Source: Lucinisca nassula
Taxonomy: Eukaryota > Mollusca > Bivalvia > Lucinida > Lucinidae
NCBI GenBank assembly: GCA_963580285.1
Contig: OY757015.1
Location: 150,224,082 to 150,288,081 of the forward strand
Direction: 5' to 3'
Length of the DNA stretch: 64,000 bases
A program made the position numbers and the translations under genes. This document shows positions 43,472-55,037 of this stretch, one piece after another. The notes under the pieces were generated by a model, which was not told where the DNA came from, did no database searches, and was given only the letters and a program-made list of their open reading frames with translations. Positions within the stretch are counted from its first letter, which is position 1. Each line of letters opens with the position of its first letter.

Positions 43472-44620
43472 AACAAGAATTCCGCCGAAGGCTATGTCGT
43501 GCCTGTGGGGGCGCAAAGTCAGCGAACCATGACATCTAGGCCAAGGTCAAACATAGATGCTTGCATAAAAGTTGCCATTCTTAAATGCAAGCTTGTACAT
43601 GTACTAAGTATCATTAATTACCGTAAGCTGTAATAATTCTTGAGAAATGAACTTAACCATTAGGGTGAATGCTAGGGTGGCTGCAATATTTTACAAGGTC
43701 AGTGATCCATAAAATGTAGGTCAAGGTCAAATATGGATGCTTGCATTTAAGTTGCCATCTCCAGATACAAGTTTGTACCAAGTATCATTAATGAAGCTCT
43801 TAAAGTTCTTGAGAAATTAACTTGAACATTCGGATGAACGCTAGGGTGGTCACAATAATTTACAAAGTCAGTGAACCATGAAATTTAGGTCAAGGTCAAA
43901 TATGGATGCTTGCATTTAAGTTGCAATCCACGGATTCAAGTTTCTACCAAATATCATTAATGGAGCTCTTATAGTTCTTGAGAAATAAACTTGACCATCA
44001 GGGTGAACGCTAGGGTGGTCGCAATATTTTACAAAGTCAGTGAACCATAAAATGTAGGTCAAGGTCAAATAGGGATGCTCGCATTTAAGTTTCCATCTCC
44101 AGATACAAGTTTGTACCAAGTATCATTAATAAAGCTCTTATATTTCTTGAGATATAAACTTGAACCTAAGGGTGAACGCTAGGGTGGTTGCAATATTTTA
44201 CAAGTCAGTGAACCATAAAATGTAGGTCAAGGTCAAATATGGATGCTTGCATTTAAGTTGCCATCCCCAGATACAAGTGTGTACCAAGTACATGTATCAT
44301 TAATGAAGCTCTTATAGTTCTTGAGAAATAAACTTGAACCTAAGGGTGAACGCTAGGGTGGTCGCAATATTTTACAAAGTCATTGAACCCCATAAAATGT
44401 AGGTCAAGGTCAAATATGGATGCTTGCATTTAAGTTGCCATCCCAAGATACAAGTGTGTACCAAGTATCATTAATGAAGCTCTTATGGTTTTTGAGAAAT
44501 AAACTTGAACCTTAGGGTGAACGCTAGGGTGGTCGCAAATGTTGATGCCTTGACGAACAGACGAACGCACGGATGGAAAACCGGGCGCCTTTATCACCCA
44601 ATGCTTATAGCAGGCGCGAC
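43472..44620 (+). mobile_element. HINE-like element, 'TTCCGCCGAAGG' family, copy 2
   Basis: AACAAGAATTCCGCCGAAGG to CAGGCGCGAC, with about six ~168-bp monomers each carrying TCAAGGTCA. Inserted in the A-run of the array motif GAAGCTTAAAAATGAC. Confidence 0.72.
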
Positions 44621-44793
44621 AAATGACTAAGATCACAATGCATAAAAAGTGAAAAAAAAAATAATCTGAGAATTATGTCGAAACCACATGCCCATCCTCA
44701 TACCATGACAAAACCACATGCAAAGTTTCAAAATGATTGGTATAAAACTGTAAAAGAAGTTGCGATGACAAGAGGTAGCTATCACTGAAGCTT

Positions 44794-45752
44794 TACAAGA
44801 ATTCCGCCGAAGGCTATGTCGCGCCTGTGGGGGTGCAAAGTCAGTGAACCATGACATCTAGGCCAAGGTCAAACACACATATAGATGCTTGCATAAAAGT
44901 TGCCATTCTTAAATGCAAGCTTGTACAAAGTATCATTAATTAAGCTGTAATAATTCTTGAGAAATGAACTTACCCATTATGGTGAATGCTAGGGTGGTTG
45001 CAATATTTTACAAGGTCAGTGATCCATAAAATATAGGTCAAGGTCAAATATGGATGCTTGCATCTAGGTTTCAATCTCCAGATACAAGTTTTTACCATGT
45101 ATCATTAATGAAGCTCTTAAAGCTCTTAAGAAATTAACTTGAACATTTGGGTGAACGCTAGGGTGGTCACAATAATTTACAAAGTCAGTGAACCAAAAAA
45201 TTTAGGTCAAGGTCAAATATGGATGCTTGCATTTAAGTTGCAATCCACAGATTCAAGTTTGTACTCAATATCATTAATGGAGCTCTTATAGTTCTTGAGA
45301 AATAAACTTGATCATCAGGGTGAACGATAGGGTGGTCGCAATATTTAACAAAGTCAGTGAACCATAAAATGTAGTTCAAGGTCAAATAGGGATGCTTGCA
45401 TTTAAGTTTCCATCTCCAGATACAAGTTTGTACCAAGTATCATTAATGCAGCTCTTATAGTTCTTGAGAAATAAACTTGAACCTAAGGGTGAACGCTAGG
45501 GTGGTCGCAATATTTTACAAAGTTAGTGAACCATAAAATGTAGGTCAAGGTCAAATATGGATGCGTGCATTTAAGTTGCCATCCCCAGATACAAGTGTGT
45601 ACCATGTATCATTAAAGAAGCTCTTATAGTTCTTGAGAAATAAACTTGAACCTTCGGGTGAATGCTAGGGTGGTCGCAAATGTTGACGCCTTGACAACCT
45701 AAAGACAGAAAACAGGGCGCCTATATCGCGCCATGCTAATAGCAGGTCGACA
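44794..45752 (+). mobile_element. HINE-like element, 'TTCCGCCGAAGG' family, copy 3
   Basis: Same ends (TACAAGAATTCCGCCGAAGG, 3' AGCAGGTCGAC worn), about five monomers, inserted at the same point of the array monomer as copy 2. Confidence 0.7.
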
Positions 45753-45773
45753 AATATGACATAACTGAAGCTT

Positions 45774-46510
45774 AACAAGAATTCCACCAAAGGCTATGTC
45801 GCGCCTGATGGGGTGCAATGTCACCCAACCATGATATGTAGGTCAAGGTCAAACATATGATGCTTGCATAAAGTTTCCATTCTTAAATGCAGCTTGTACT
45901 AAGTATCATTATTGAAGCTCTAATAATTCTTGAGAAATTAACTTAACCATTAGGGTGAACGCTAAGGTGGTCGCAATATTTTACAAAGTCAGTGAACCAT
46001 GAAATGTAGGTCAAGGTCAAATATGGTTGCTTGCATGTAAGTTGTCATCCCGAGACACAAGTTTGAACCAAGTATCATAAATGAAGCTGTTATAGTTCTT
46101 GAGAAATAAACTTGAACCTTAGGGTGAACGCTAGGGTGGTCGCAATATCTTACGAAGTCATTGACGCATGAAATGTAGGTCATGGTCAAATATGGTTGCT
46201 TGCATGTAAGTTGTCATCCCGTGATACAAGCTTGTACAAAGTATCATAAATGAAGCTGTTATAGTTCTTGAGAAATAAACTTGAACCTTAGGGTGAACGC
46301 TAGGGTGGTCGCAATTATTATGAAGTCAGAGACCTATGAAATGTTTGTCATACCGTGATACAAGTTTGTACCAAGTATCACAAATGAAGCTCTTATAGTT
46401 CTTGAGAAATAAACTTGAACCTCAGGGTGAAGGCTAGGGTGGTCGCAAATGTTGACGCCTTGAAAAACAGACAGACGGATGGAAAACCGGACGCTAATAG
46501 CAGGTGCGAC
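45774..46510 (+). mobile_element. HINE-like element, 'TTCCGCCGAAGG' family, copy 4
   Basis: AACAAGAATTCCACCAAAGG to CAGGTGCGAC, about four monomers, again after GAAGCTT in the array monomer. Confidence 0.7.
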
Positions 46511-46718
46511 AAAAATGACTAAGTTCACAATGCACAAAAAGTTAAATAAAAATATTCTGAGACTTATGTCGAAACCACATGCACATCCTCATACCATGGT
46601 GAAAGCACATGCAAAGTTTCAAAATGATCAATATAAAACTGTAAGAGGAGTTGCGATGACAAGAGGTACCTATCATATATCAAATGAAGCTTAAAAATGA
46701 CTAAGATCACAATGCATA

Positions 46719-48814
46719 ACAAGAGGGCCATGATGGCCCTGGATCGCTCACCTGATCCATAGTGTAACAAGTGGGCCCAAGAGAGGGCCATTATTGGCCC
46801 CAGGGCTTTAATGTGCATAATGTTGGGGGAGGTCTTAAAGGTGAAGCTTCATACCAAACATCAACAAAGGCTATAATTTGAACAATCTTGGCAAAGGTCC
46901 ACTAGATGAAGCTACACATCAAATATCAAAGACCTGGGCCTAGCGGTTTCAGAGAAAAAGATTTTTAAAGATTTTCCCTATATAAGCCTATGTAAAACCA
47001 AAGGGCCCTTGGATGGGGGCATTTTTTGCCCCAGCACTATAATTTGAACAATCTTGGTAGGGGTCCACTAGATGAAGCTTCATACCAAATATCAAAGTCC
47101 TGGGCCTTGTGGTTTCAGAGAAGAAGATTTTTAAAGATTTTCCCTATATAAGCCTATGTAAAACCAAAGGGCCCCCGGGGCGGGGGCATTTTTGGCCCCC
47201 TCACTATAATTTGAACAATCTTGGTAGGGGTCCACTAGATGAAGCTTCATACCAAATATCAAAGTCCTGGGCCTTGTGGTTTCAGAGAAGAAGATTTTTA
47301 AAGATTTTCCCTATATAAGCCAATGTAAAACCAAAGGCCCCGTGGCGGGGGCATTTTTTGTCCCAGCACTATAATTTGAACAATCTTGGTAGAGGTCCAT
47401 TAGATGAAGCTTCATACCAAATATCAAAGTCCTGGGCCTTGTGGTTTCAGAGAAGAAGATTTTTAAAGATTTTCCCTATATAAGCCTATGTAAAACAAAA
47501 GGGCCCCGGGGCGGGGGCATTTTTGGCCCCAGCACTATAATTTGAACAATCTTGGTAGGGGTCCACTAGATGAAGCTTCATACCAAATATCAAAGACCTG
47601 GGCCTTGTGGTTTCAGAGAAGAAGATTTTTAAAGGGTTTCCCTATATAAGCCTACCGGTATGTAAAACCAAAGGGCCCCCTGACGGGGGCATTTTTGTCC
47701 CAACACTATAATTTGAACAATCTTGGTAGGGATCTACTTGATGAAGCTTCATACCAAATATCAAAGTCCTGGGCCTTGTGGTTTCAGAGGAGAAGATTTT
47801 TAAAGATTTTCCCTATATAAGCCTATGTAAAACCAAAGGGCCCCGGGGCGGGGGCATTTTTGGCCCCAGCACTATAATTTGAACAATCTTGGTAGGGGTC
47901 CACTAGATGAAGCTTCATACCAAATATCAAAGACCTGGGCCTTGTGGTTTCAGAGAAGAAGATTTTTAAAGATTTTCCCTATTTAAGCCAATGTAAAACC
48001 AAAGGGCCCCTTGGCGGGGGCATTTTTTGTCCCAGCACTATAATTTGAACAATCTTGGTAGGGGTCCACTAGATGAAGCTTCATACCAAATATCAAAGAC
48101 GTGGGCCTTGTGGTTTCAGAGAAGAAGATTTTTAAAGATTTTCCCTATATAAGCCAAATGAAGCTTCATACCAAATATCAAAGTCCTGGGCCTTGTGGTT
48201 TCAGAGAAGAAGATTTTTAAAGATTTTCCCTATATAAGCCTATGTAAAACCAAAGGGCCCCGGGGCGGGGGCATTTTTGGCCCCACCACTATAATTTGAA
48301 CAATCTTGGTAGGGGTCCACTAGATGAAGCTTCATACCAAATATCAAAGACCTGGGCTTTGTGGATTCAAAGAAGAAGATTTTTAAAGATTTTCCCTATT
48401 TAAGCCTATGTAAAACCAAAGGGCCCCAGGGCGGGGGCATTTTTGGCCCCAGCACTATAATTTGAACAATCTTGGTAGGGGTCCACTAGATGAAGCTTCA
48501 TACCAAATATCAAAGACCTGGGCCTTGTGGTTTCAGAGAAGAAGATTTTTTAAGTTTTTGGTGAAAAAAATCTATTTTTGGCTCCTGTGACCTAGATGTG
48601 CAACGGACCGGAACCATTTGAACAACTTTGAAAGGGGACCACCTAAGGATCATTCCTGTGAAGTTTGGTCAAAATCCGATCAGTGGTTTAGGAGGAGATG
48701 TCGTTTAAAGATTGTTTACGGACGGACGGACGCACGGACGCACGCACGGACGACGGACGACGGACAAAAAGTGATCCCAAAAGCTCACCTCGTCACTACA
48801 TGACGGTGAGCTAA
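46719..48814 (+). mobile_element. HINE-like element, 'GGGCCATGATGGCCC' family, copy 1
   Basis: Starts AACAAGA, hairpin GGGCCATGATGGCCC, arm GCTCACC. About ten ~165-bp monomers (GGGGGCATTTTTGGCCCC, CTTCATACCAAATATCAAAG, CAGAGAAGAAGATTTTTAAAG). (GGAC)/(GCAC)n microsatellite at 48719-48767, 3' hairpin GCTCACCTCGTCAC / GTGACGGTGAGC type, then CTAA and an A-run. Short ORFs inside are monomer artefacts. Confidence 0.78.
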
Positions 48815-48822
48815 AAAGTGAA

Positions 48823-50619
48823 AACAAGAGGGCCATGATGGCCCTGGATCGCTCACCTGATCCATAGAGTAACAAGTGGGCCCCGGAGAGGGCCATTATT
48901 GACCCCAGGGTTATAATGTGCATTATGTTGAGGGAGGTCTAAAAAGGTGAAGCTTCATACCAAATATCAACAAAGGCTATAATTTGAACAATCTTGGCAA
49001 AGGTCCACTAGATGAAGCTACATATCAAATATTAAAGACCTGGGCCTTGCGGTTTCAGAGAAGAAGATTTTTTTACAGATATTCCCAACATAAGCCTATG
49101 TAAAACCAAATGGCCCCAGGGCGGGGGCATTTTTGGCCTCAGGGCTATAATTTAAACAATCTTGATAGAGGTCCACTAGATGAAGCTTCACACCAAATAT
49201 CAAAGACCTGGGCCTAGCTGTTTCAGAGAAGAAGATTTTCAAAGATTATTTCTATATAAGTCTATGTGAAACCAAAGGGCCCCGGGGCGGGGGCATTTTT
49301 GGCCTCAGGGCTATAATTTGAACAATCTTGATAGAGGTCTGCTAGATGAAATTTCACACCAAATATCAAAGACCTAGGCCTTGTGGTTTCATAGAAGAAG
49401 ATTTTCAAAGATAGATAAGTCTTATATAAGTCCCTATTTAAGTCTATGTAAAACCAAAGGGCCCCGGGGCGGGGGCATTTTTGGTCTCAGGGCTTTAATT
49501 TGAACAATCTTGGTAGAGATCCACTAGCTGAAGCTTCATACCAAATATCAAAGACCTAGGCCTTCTGGTTTCAGAGAAGAAGATTTTTCAAGATTTTCCC
49601 TATATAAGTATATGTAAAACCACAGGGCCCCTGAGCGGGGGCATTTTTGGCCCCAGGGCAATAATTTGAACAGTCTTGGTAGAGGTCCACAAGATGAAGC
49701 TTCATACCAAATATCAAAGACCTGGGCCTTGCAGTTTCAGAGAAGAAGATTTTTTAAGATTTTCCCTATATAAGTCTATGTAAAACCAAAGGGCCCCGGA
49801 GCGTGGGCATTTTTGGTCCCAGGGTTATAATTTGAACAATCTTGGTAGAGGTCCACAAGATGAAGCTTCATACCAAATATCAAAGACCTGGGCCTTGCAG
49901 TTTCAGAGAAGAAGATTTTTAAAGATTTTCCCTACATAAGCCTAGGTAAAACCAAAGGGCCCCGGGGCGGGGACATTTTTGGCACCAGCACTATAATTTG
50001 AACAATCTTGGTAGGGGTCCACTAGATGAAGCTTCATACCAAATAGCAAAGACCTGGTCCTTGCAGTTTCAGAAAAGAAGATTTTTAAAGATTTTCCCTA
50101 TATAAGCCCATGTAAAACCAAAGAGCCCCGGGGCGGGGGCATTTTTGGCCCCAGCACTATAATTTGAACAATCTTGGTAGGGGTCCACAAGATGAAGCTT
50201 CATATCAAATATCAAAGACCTGGGCCTTGCGGCTTCAGAGAAGAAGATTTTTTCAGATTTTCCCTATATAAGCCCATGTAAAACCTAAGGGCCCCGGGGC
50301 GGGGGCATTTTTGGTCCCAGCACTATAATTTGAACAATCTTGGTAGGGGTCCACTAGATGAAGCTTCATACCAAATATAAAAGACCTGGGCCTTGTGGTT
50401 TCAGAGAAGAAGATTTTTTAAGTTTTCGGTGAAAAAACCTATTTTTGGCTCCTGTGACCTATATAAGCAACGGACCGGAACCATTTGAACAACTTTGAAA
50501 GGGGACCACCTAAGGATGATACCTGTGAAGTTTGGTCAAAATCTGATCAGTGGTTTAGGAGGAGATGTCGTTTGAAGAAATTGTTTACGCACGGATGACA
50601 GACAAAAAGTGACCCTAAT
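48823..50619 (+). mobile_element. HINE-like element, 'GGGCCATGATGGCCC' family, copy 2 (3' truncated)
   Basis: Same 5' end; about eight monomers. It ends after ACGGATGACAGACAAAAAGTG and CCCTAA without the 3' hairpin, directly followed by copy 3. Confidence 0.75.
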
Positions 50620-50625
50620 ATAAAA

Positions 50626-53126
50626 CACAAGAGGGCCATGATGGCCCTGGATCGCTCACCTGACCCATATGATAGAGTAACAAGTGGGCCTCGGGGAGGG
50701 CCATTATTGACCCCAGGGCTACAATGTGCATAATGTTGAGGGAGGTCTAAAAAGGTGAAGCTTCATACCAAATATCAACAAAGCCTATAATTTGAACAAT
50801 CTTGGCAACGGTCCACTAGATGAAGCTACACACCAAATATCAAAGACCTGGGCCTTGGGGTTTCAGAGAAAAAGATTTTTTAAAGATATTCCCTACATTA
50901 GCCTATGTAAAACCAAATGGCCCCGGGGCGGGGGCATTTTTGGCCTCAGGGCTATAACTTAAACAATCTTGATAGAGGTCCACTAGATGAAGCTTCACAC
51001 CAAATATCAAAGACCTGGGCCTTGCTGTTTCAGAGAAGAAGATTTTCAAAGATTATCTCTATATATAAAACTATGCAAAACCAAAGGGCCCCGGGGCAGG
51101 GGCTATAATTTGAACAATCTTGGTAGAGGTCCACTAAATGAAGCTCCATACCAAATATCAAAGACATGGGCCTTGTGGTTTCAGAGAAGAAGATTTTTAA
51201 AGATTTCCCTATATAAGTCTATGAAAAACCAAAGGGTCTCGAGGTAGGGGCATTTTTGGCCCCAGGGCTATAATATGAAAATCTTGATAGAGGTCCACTA
51301 GATGAAATTTCACACCAAATATCAAAGACCTAGGCCTTGTGGTTTCACAGAAGAAGATTTTTAAAGATATTCCCTATATAAGTCTATGTAAAACCAAAGG
51401 GCCCCCCGAGACAGGGGTGTTTTTGGTCTCAGGGCTACAATTTGAACAATCTTGGTAGAAGTCCACTAGATTAAGCTTCATACCAAATATCAAAGATCTA
51501 GGTCTTCTGGTTTCAGAGAAGAAGATTTTTCAAGATTTTCCCTATATATAAGTCTATGTATTAATACCAAAGGGCCCAAGTGGGGGCATTTTTGGCCCCA
51601 GGGCTATAATTTGAACAATCTTGGTAAGGGTCCACAAGATTAAGCTTCATACCAAATATCAAAGACCTAGGCCTTGTGGTTTCAGAGACAAAGATTTTTC
51701 AAGATTTTCCCTAAATAAGTCTATGTAAAACCAAAGGGCCCTGGAGCAGGAGCATTTTTGGCCCCAGGGCTATAATTTGAACAATCTTAGTAGGGGTCCA
51801 CTAGGTGAAGCTTCATACCAAATATCAAAGACCTGGGCCTTGTGGTTTCAGAGAAGAAGATTTTTAAAGATTTTCCCTATAGAAGCCATGTAAAACCAAA
51901 GGGCCCCAGAGCGGGGGCATATTTGACCCCAGCACTATAATTTGAACAATCTTGGTAGGGGTCCACTAGATGAAGCTTCATACCAAATATCAAAGACCTG
52001 GGCCTTGCGGTTTCAGAGAAGAAGATTTTTAAAGATTTTCCCTATATAAGCCCATGTAAAACCAAAGGGCCCCGGAGCGGGGGCATTTTTGGCGCAAGGG
52101 CTATAATTTGAACAATCTTGGTAGGGGTCCACTAGATGAAGCTTCATACCAAATATCAAAGACCTAGGCCTTGCGGTTTCAGAGAAGAAGATTTTTAAAG
52201 ATTTTCCCTATATAAGCCCATGTAAAACCAAAGGGCCCCGGGGCGGGGGCATTTTTGGCCCCAGCACTATAATTTGAACAATCTTGGTAGGGGTCCCCTA
52301 GATGAAGCTTCATACCAAATAACAAAGACCTTGGCCTTACGGTTTCAGAGAAGAAGATTTTTAAAGCTCTTCCCTATATAAGCCCATGTAAAACCAAAGG
52401 GCCCCGGAGCGGGGGCATTTTTGGCCCCAGCACTATAATTTGAACAATCTTGGTAGGGGTCCACTAGATGAAGCTTCATACCAAATATCAAAGACCTGGG
52501 CCTTGTGGTTTCAGAGAAGAAGATTTTTAAAGATTTTCCCTATATAAGCCCATGTAAAACCAAAGGGCCCCGAAGCGGGGGCATTTTTGGCCTCAGCACT
52601 ACAATTTGAACAATCTTGGTAGGGGTCCACTAGATGAAGCTTCATACCAAATATCAAAGACCTGGGCCTTATGGTTTCAGAGAAGAAGATTTTTAAAGAT
52701 TTTCCCTATATAAGCCCATGTAAAACCAAAGGGCCCCGGAGCGGGGGCATTTTTGGTCCCAGCACTATAATTTGAACAATCTTGGTAGGGGTCCACTAGA
52801 TGAAGCTTCATACCAAATATCAAAGACCTGGGCCTTGTGGTTTCAGAGAAGAAGATTTTTTAAGTTTTTGGTGAAAAAAATCTATTTTTGGCTCCTTTGA
52901 CCTAGATGTGCAACCGACCGGAACCATTTGAACAACTTTGAAAGGGGACCACCTAAGGATCATTCCTGTGAAGTTTGGTCAAAATCTGATCAGTGGTTTA
53001 GGAGGAGATGTCGTTTAAAGAAATTGTTTACGGACGCACGGACGGACGCACGCACGCACGGACGACGGACGACGGACGAAAAGTGATCCCAAAAGCTCAC
53101 CTCGTCACTACGTGACGGTGAGCTAA
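50626..53126 (+). mobile_element. HINE-like element, 'GGGCCATGATGGCCC' family, copy 3
   Basis: About twelve ~165-bp monomers, microsatellite at 53029-53080, and the best 3' end: CACCTCGTCACTACGTGACG followed by GTGAGCTAA. It continues into the array motif AAAAAATAATCTGAG. Confidence 0.78.
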
Positions 53127-53811
53127 AAAATAATCTGAGAATTATGTCAAAACCACATGCACATCTTCATACCATGGCAAAAGCACATGCAAAGTTTCAA
53201 AATGATTGATATGAAACTGTAAAAGAAGTTGCAATGACAAGAGGTACCTATCACTGAAGCTTAAAAATGACACCAACTGAAGCTTAAAAATGACTAAGTC
53301 CACAATGCACAAAAAGTTAAAAAAAAAAAAATTCTGAAAATTATGTCAATGCACATCCTCATACCATGGCAATAGCACATGCAAAGTTTCAAAATGATCA
53401 ATATAAAACTGTAAGAGGAGTTGCGATGACAAGAGGTACCTATCATATATCAATTGAAGATTAAAAAAGTTCACAATGTGGAAAAAGTGATAAAAACTGA
53501 TTCGAAGATAAAGTCCAAACCACATGCACATCCTCCTACCATAGCAAAGACACACACAAAGTTTCAAAATGATCAATATAAAACTGTAAGAGGAGTTGTG
53601 ATGACAAGAAGTACCTATCTTATATCACTTGAAGCTTAAAAATCGCTAAGTTCACAATGTGCAAAAAGTGAAAAAAAATAATCTGAGAATTATGTCGAAA
53701 CCACGTGTACATCTGCATACCATGGCGAAAGCACATGCAAAGTTTCAAAATGATCGGTATAAAACTGCAAGAGGTACCTATCATATAACAATTGAAGGTT
53801 AAAAATGACTA

Positions 53812-54139
53812 CCGTATTCGCCCTAATTACCGCACATGCTCCTATAAGCGCACACCAAAGCTATTTTTGCAAAGGAAATACATAAGCGTACACTTTACAG
53901 TAACCTTCCCCTAGACACTCTCACAGTAAATCTATAAAAAAAAACCTAACATTATTTCTTCAACAGTGAAGGCAATGCTTTAGTATCATTTTCCATCCCA
54001 TTAAATATAAGTATGCATCATCTCGAAAGCTAGTGTTTTTGCATTGAGTGTGCGCTAATTAGGTAGATTTTTCACCGTGATTTGTTGACACGATTTTGAA
54101 AAAACTAAGCGCACGGTGCGGTAATTAGGGCGAATACGG
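53812..54139. mobile_element. TA-flanked MITE, CCGTATTCGCCCTAATTACC termini
   Basis: A 328-bp element with inverted ends CCGTATTCGCCCTAATTACC and GGTAATTAGGGCGAATACGG. The array monomer reads GACTAAGTTCAC; here it is GACTA|element|TAAGTTCAC, proving a TA target duplication. Confidence 0.85.
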
Positions 54140-54207
54140 TAAGTTCACAATGTGGAAAAAGTGACAAAAATTTTATATGTTGTTTTAACATAAATATTTG
54201 TGATCTA

Positions 54208-54383
54208 TACTCACGACAATGTAACTTATGCTACCCTCTATTCCCCCAGAAGCGCCGACTTTGACTACCAGCCGTTCAAGACCACCGCAACCTTTATTCC
54301 CCACTTGTCACCCAGTGACTGAAAATCACTAACCGTAAAATCACGGACTTCGTGACAACATACCTGTAAAATAACCTCTTTGC
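54208..54383. repeat. DIRS left inverted terminal repeat
   Basis: 176 bp, TACTCACGACAATGTAACTT to CCTCTTTGC, reverse complement of 60707-60882 with almost no differences. The outermost 37 bp (54171-54207) are unique to this end, as usual for DIRS. Confidence 0.92.
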
Positions 54384-54451
54384 GAGGAAATTAAAACAGA
54401 TAAGCGGGGAGGTTGGGAGTTATATAAATATATATAAATAAGGGCCTTGTC

Positions 54452-54545
54452 GTTACATTGTCGTGAGTATAGATCACAAATATTTATGTTAAAACAACAT
54501 ATAAAATTTGTTTCTCTAGTACTCACGACAATGTAACTTATGCTA
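54452..54545. repeat. DIRS internal complementary region
   Basis: Carries, fused together, the complements of both outer ends: ATTGTCGTGAGTATAGATCA...CAACATATAAAA (left end) and TTTGTTTCTCTAGTACTCACG (right end). The junction near 54507-54509 marks the exact element ends. In DIRS models this region templates circle closure. Confidence 0.88.
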
Positions 54546-55037
54546 ATTAGATTTAATCTTACATGGATGGTGGGGAAATCTGATAAATTCACAATAGAAA
54601 TAAGAATAAAGGAACTTACCGATTTCTCATGAGGTAACGTTGTGCAACTGAAGGTGGTCCGATTATTAGGACGACAGTGGATCGTATGTAAGGAGACTCC
54701 AGGCTGGTAACAGAGCAAAATGCCCGAAAAACCCGGTCATGTCGAATTTGACACTTACAATTAGGACTTTAGAAAAAACATGCGTGCTGTTTTCCCGGAA
54801 AGTCCAGACCCAAAGCAGCGTTGCAAAAGCACTCCCCTAAAGAGGAGTGAAACAATAAAACGAAACCTCGAAACAAAATGAGCGAAAAAACGCTCAAAAA
54901 TGGTCAAAATAAACTTTACTTTCATTTTTTGACCACAAATGTATTAATCCGCTGTGCATATTTATGACGTCACAGAAGGCGGGACTAAATATTTAACACG
55001 GTGTTCAACCGTACGGTCAATGATCACCGGAAAAGAA

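Larger units (their letters stand above)
42934..54170 (+). repeat. ~178-bp tandem array, split by nested elements
   Basis: Monomers start GACTAAGTTCACAATGTG and contain ACCACATGCACATCCTCATA, GCAAAGTTTCAAAATGAT, AAAACTGTAAGAGGAGTTGC and ACAAGAGGTACCTATC. Three adjacent monomers (42934-43470) are followed by single monomers between insertions (44621-44793, 46511-46718, 53127-53809), and the last half-monomer follows the DIRS element (60897-61015). No gene; it gives the empty target site for each insertion. Confidence 0.82.

Noticed and set aside
47109..47318. 69-codon frame in the tandem repeats
   Set aside because: The same frame recurs in neighbouring monomers (e.g. 50917-51247) with indels and no codon constraint.
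46900..52860. Regularly spaced ~165-bp repeats resembling an array
   Set aside because: Not CRISPR: the whole 165-bp unit is repeated, with no unique spacers, in an animal genome; it is the tandem core of transposable elements.
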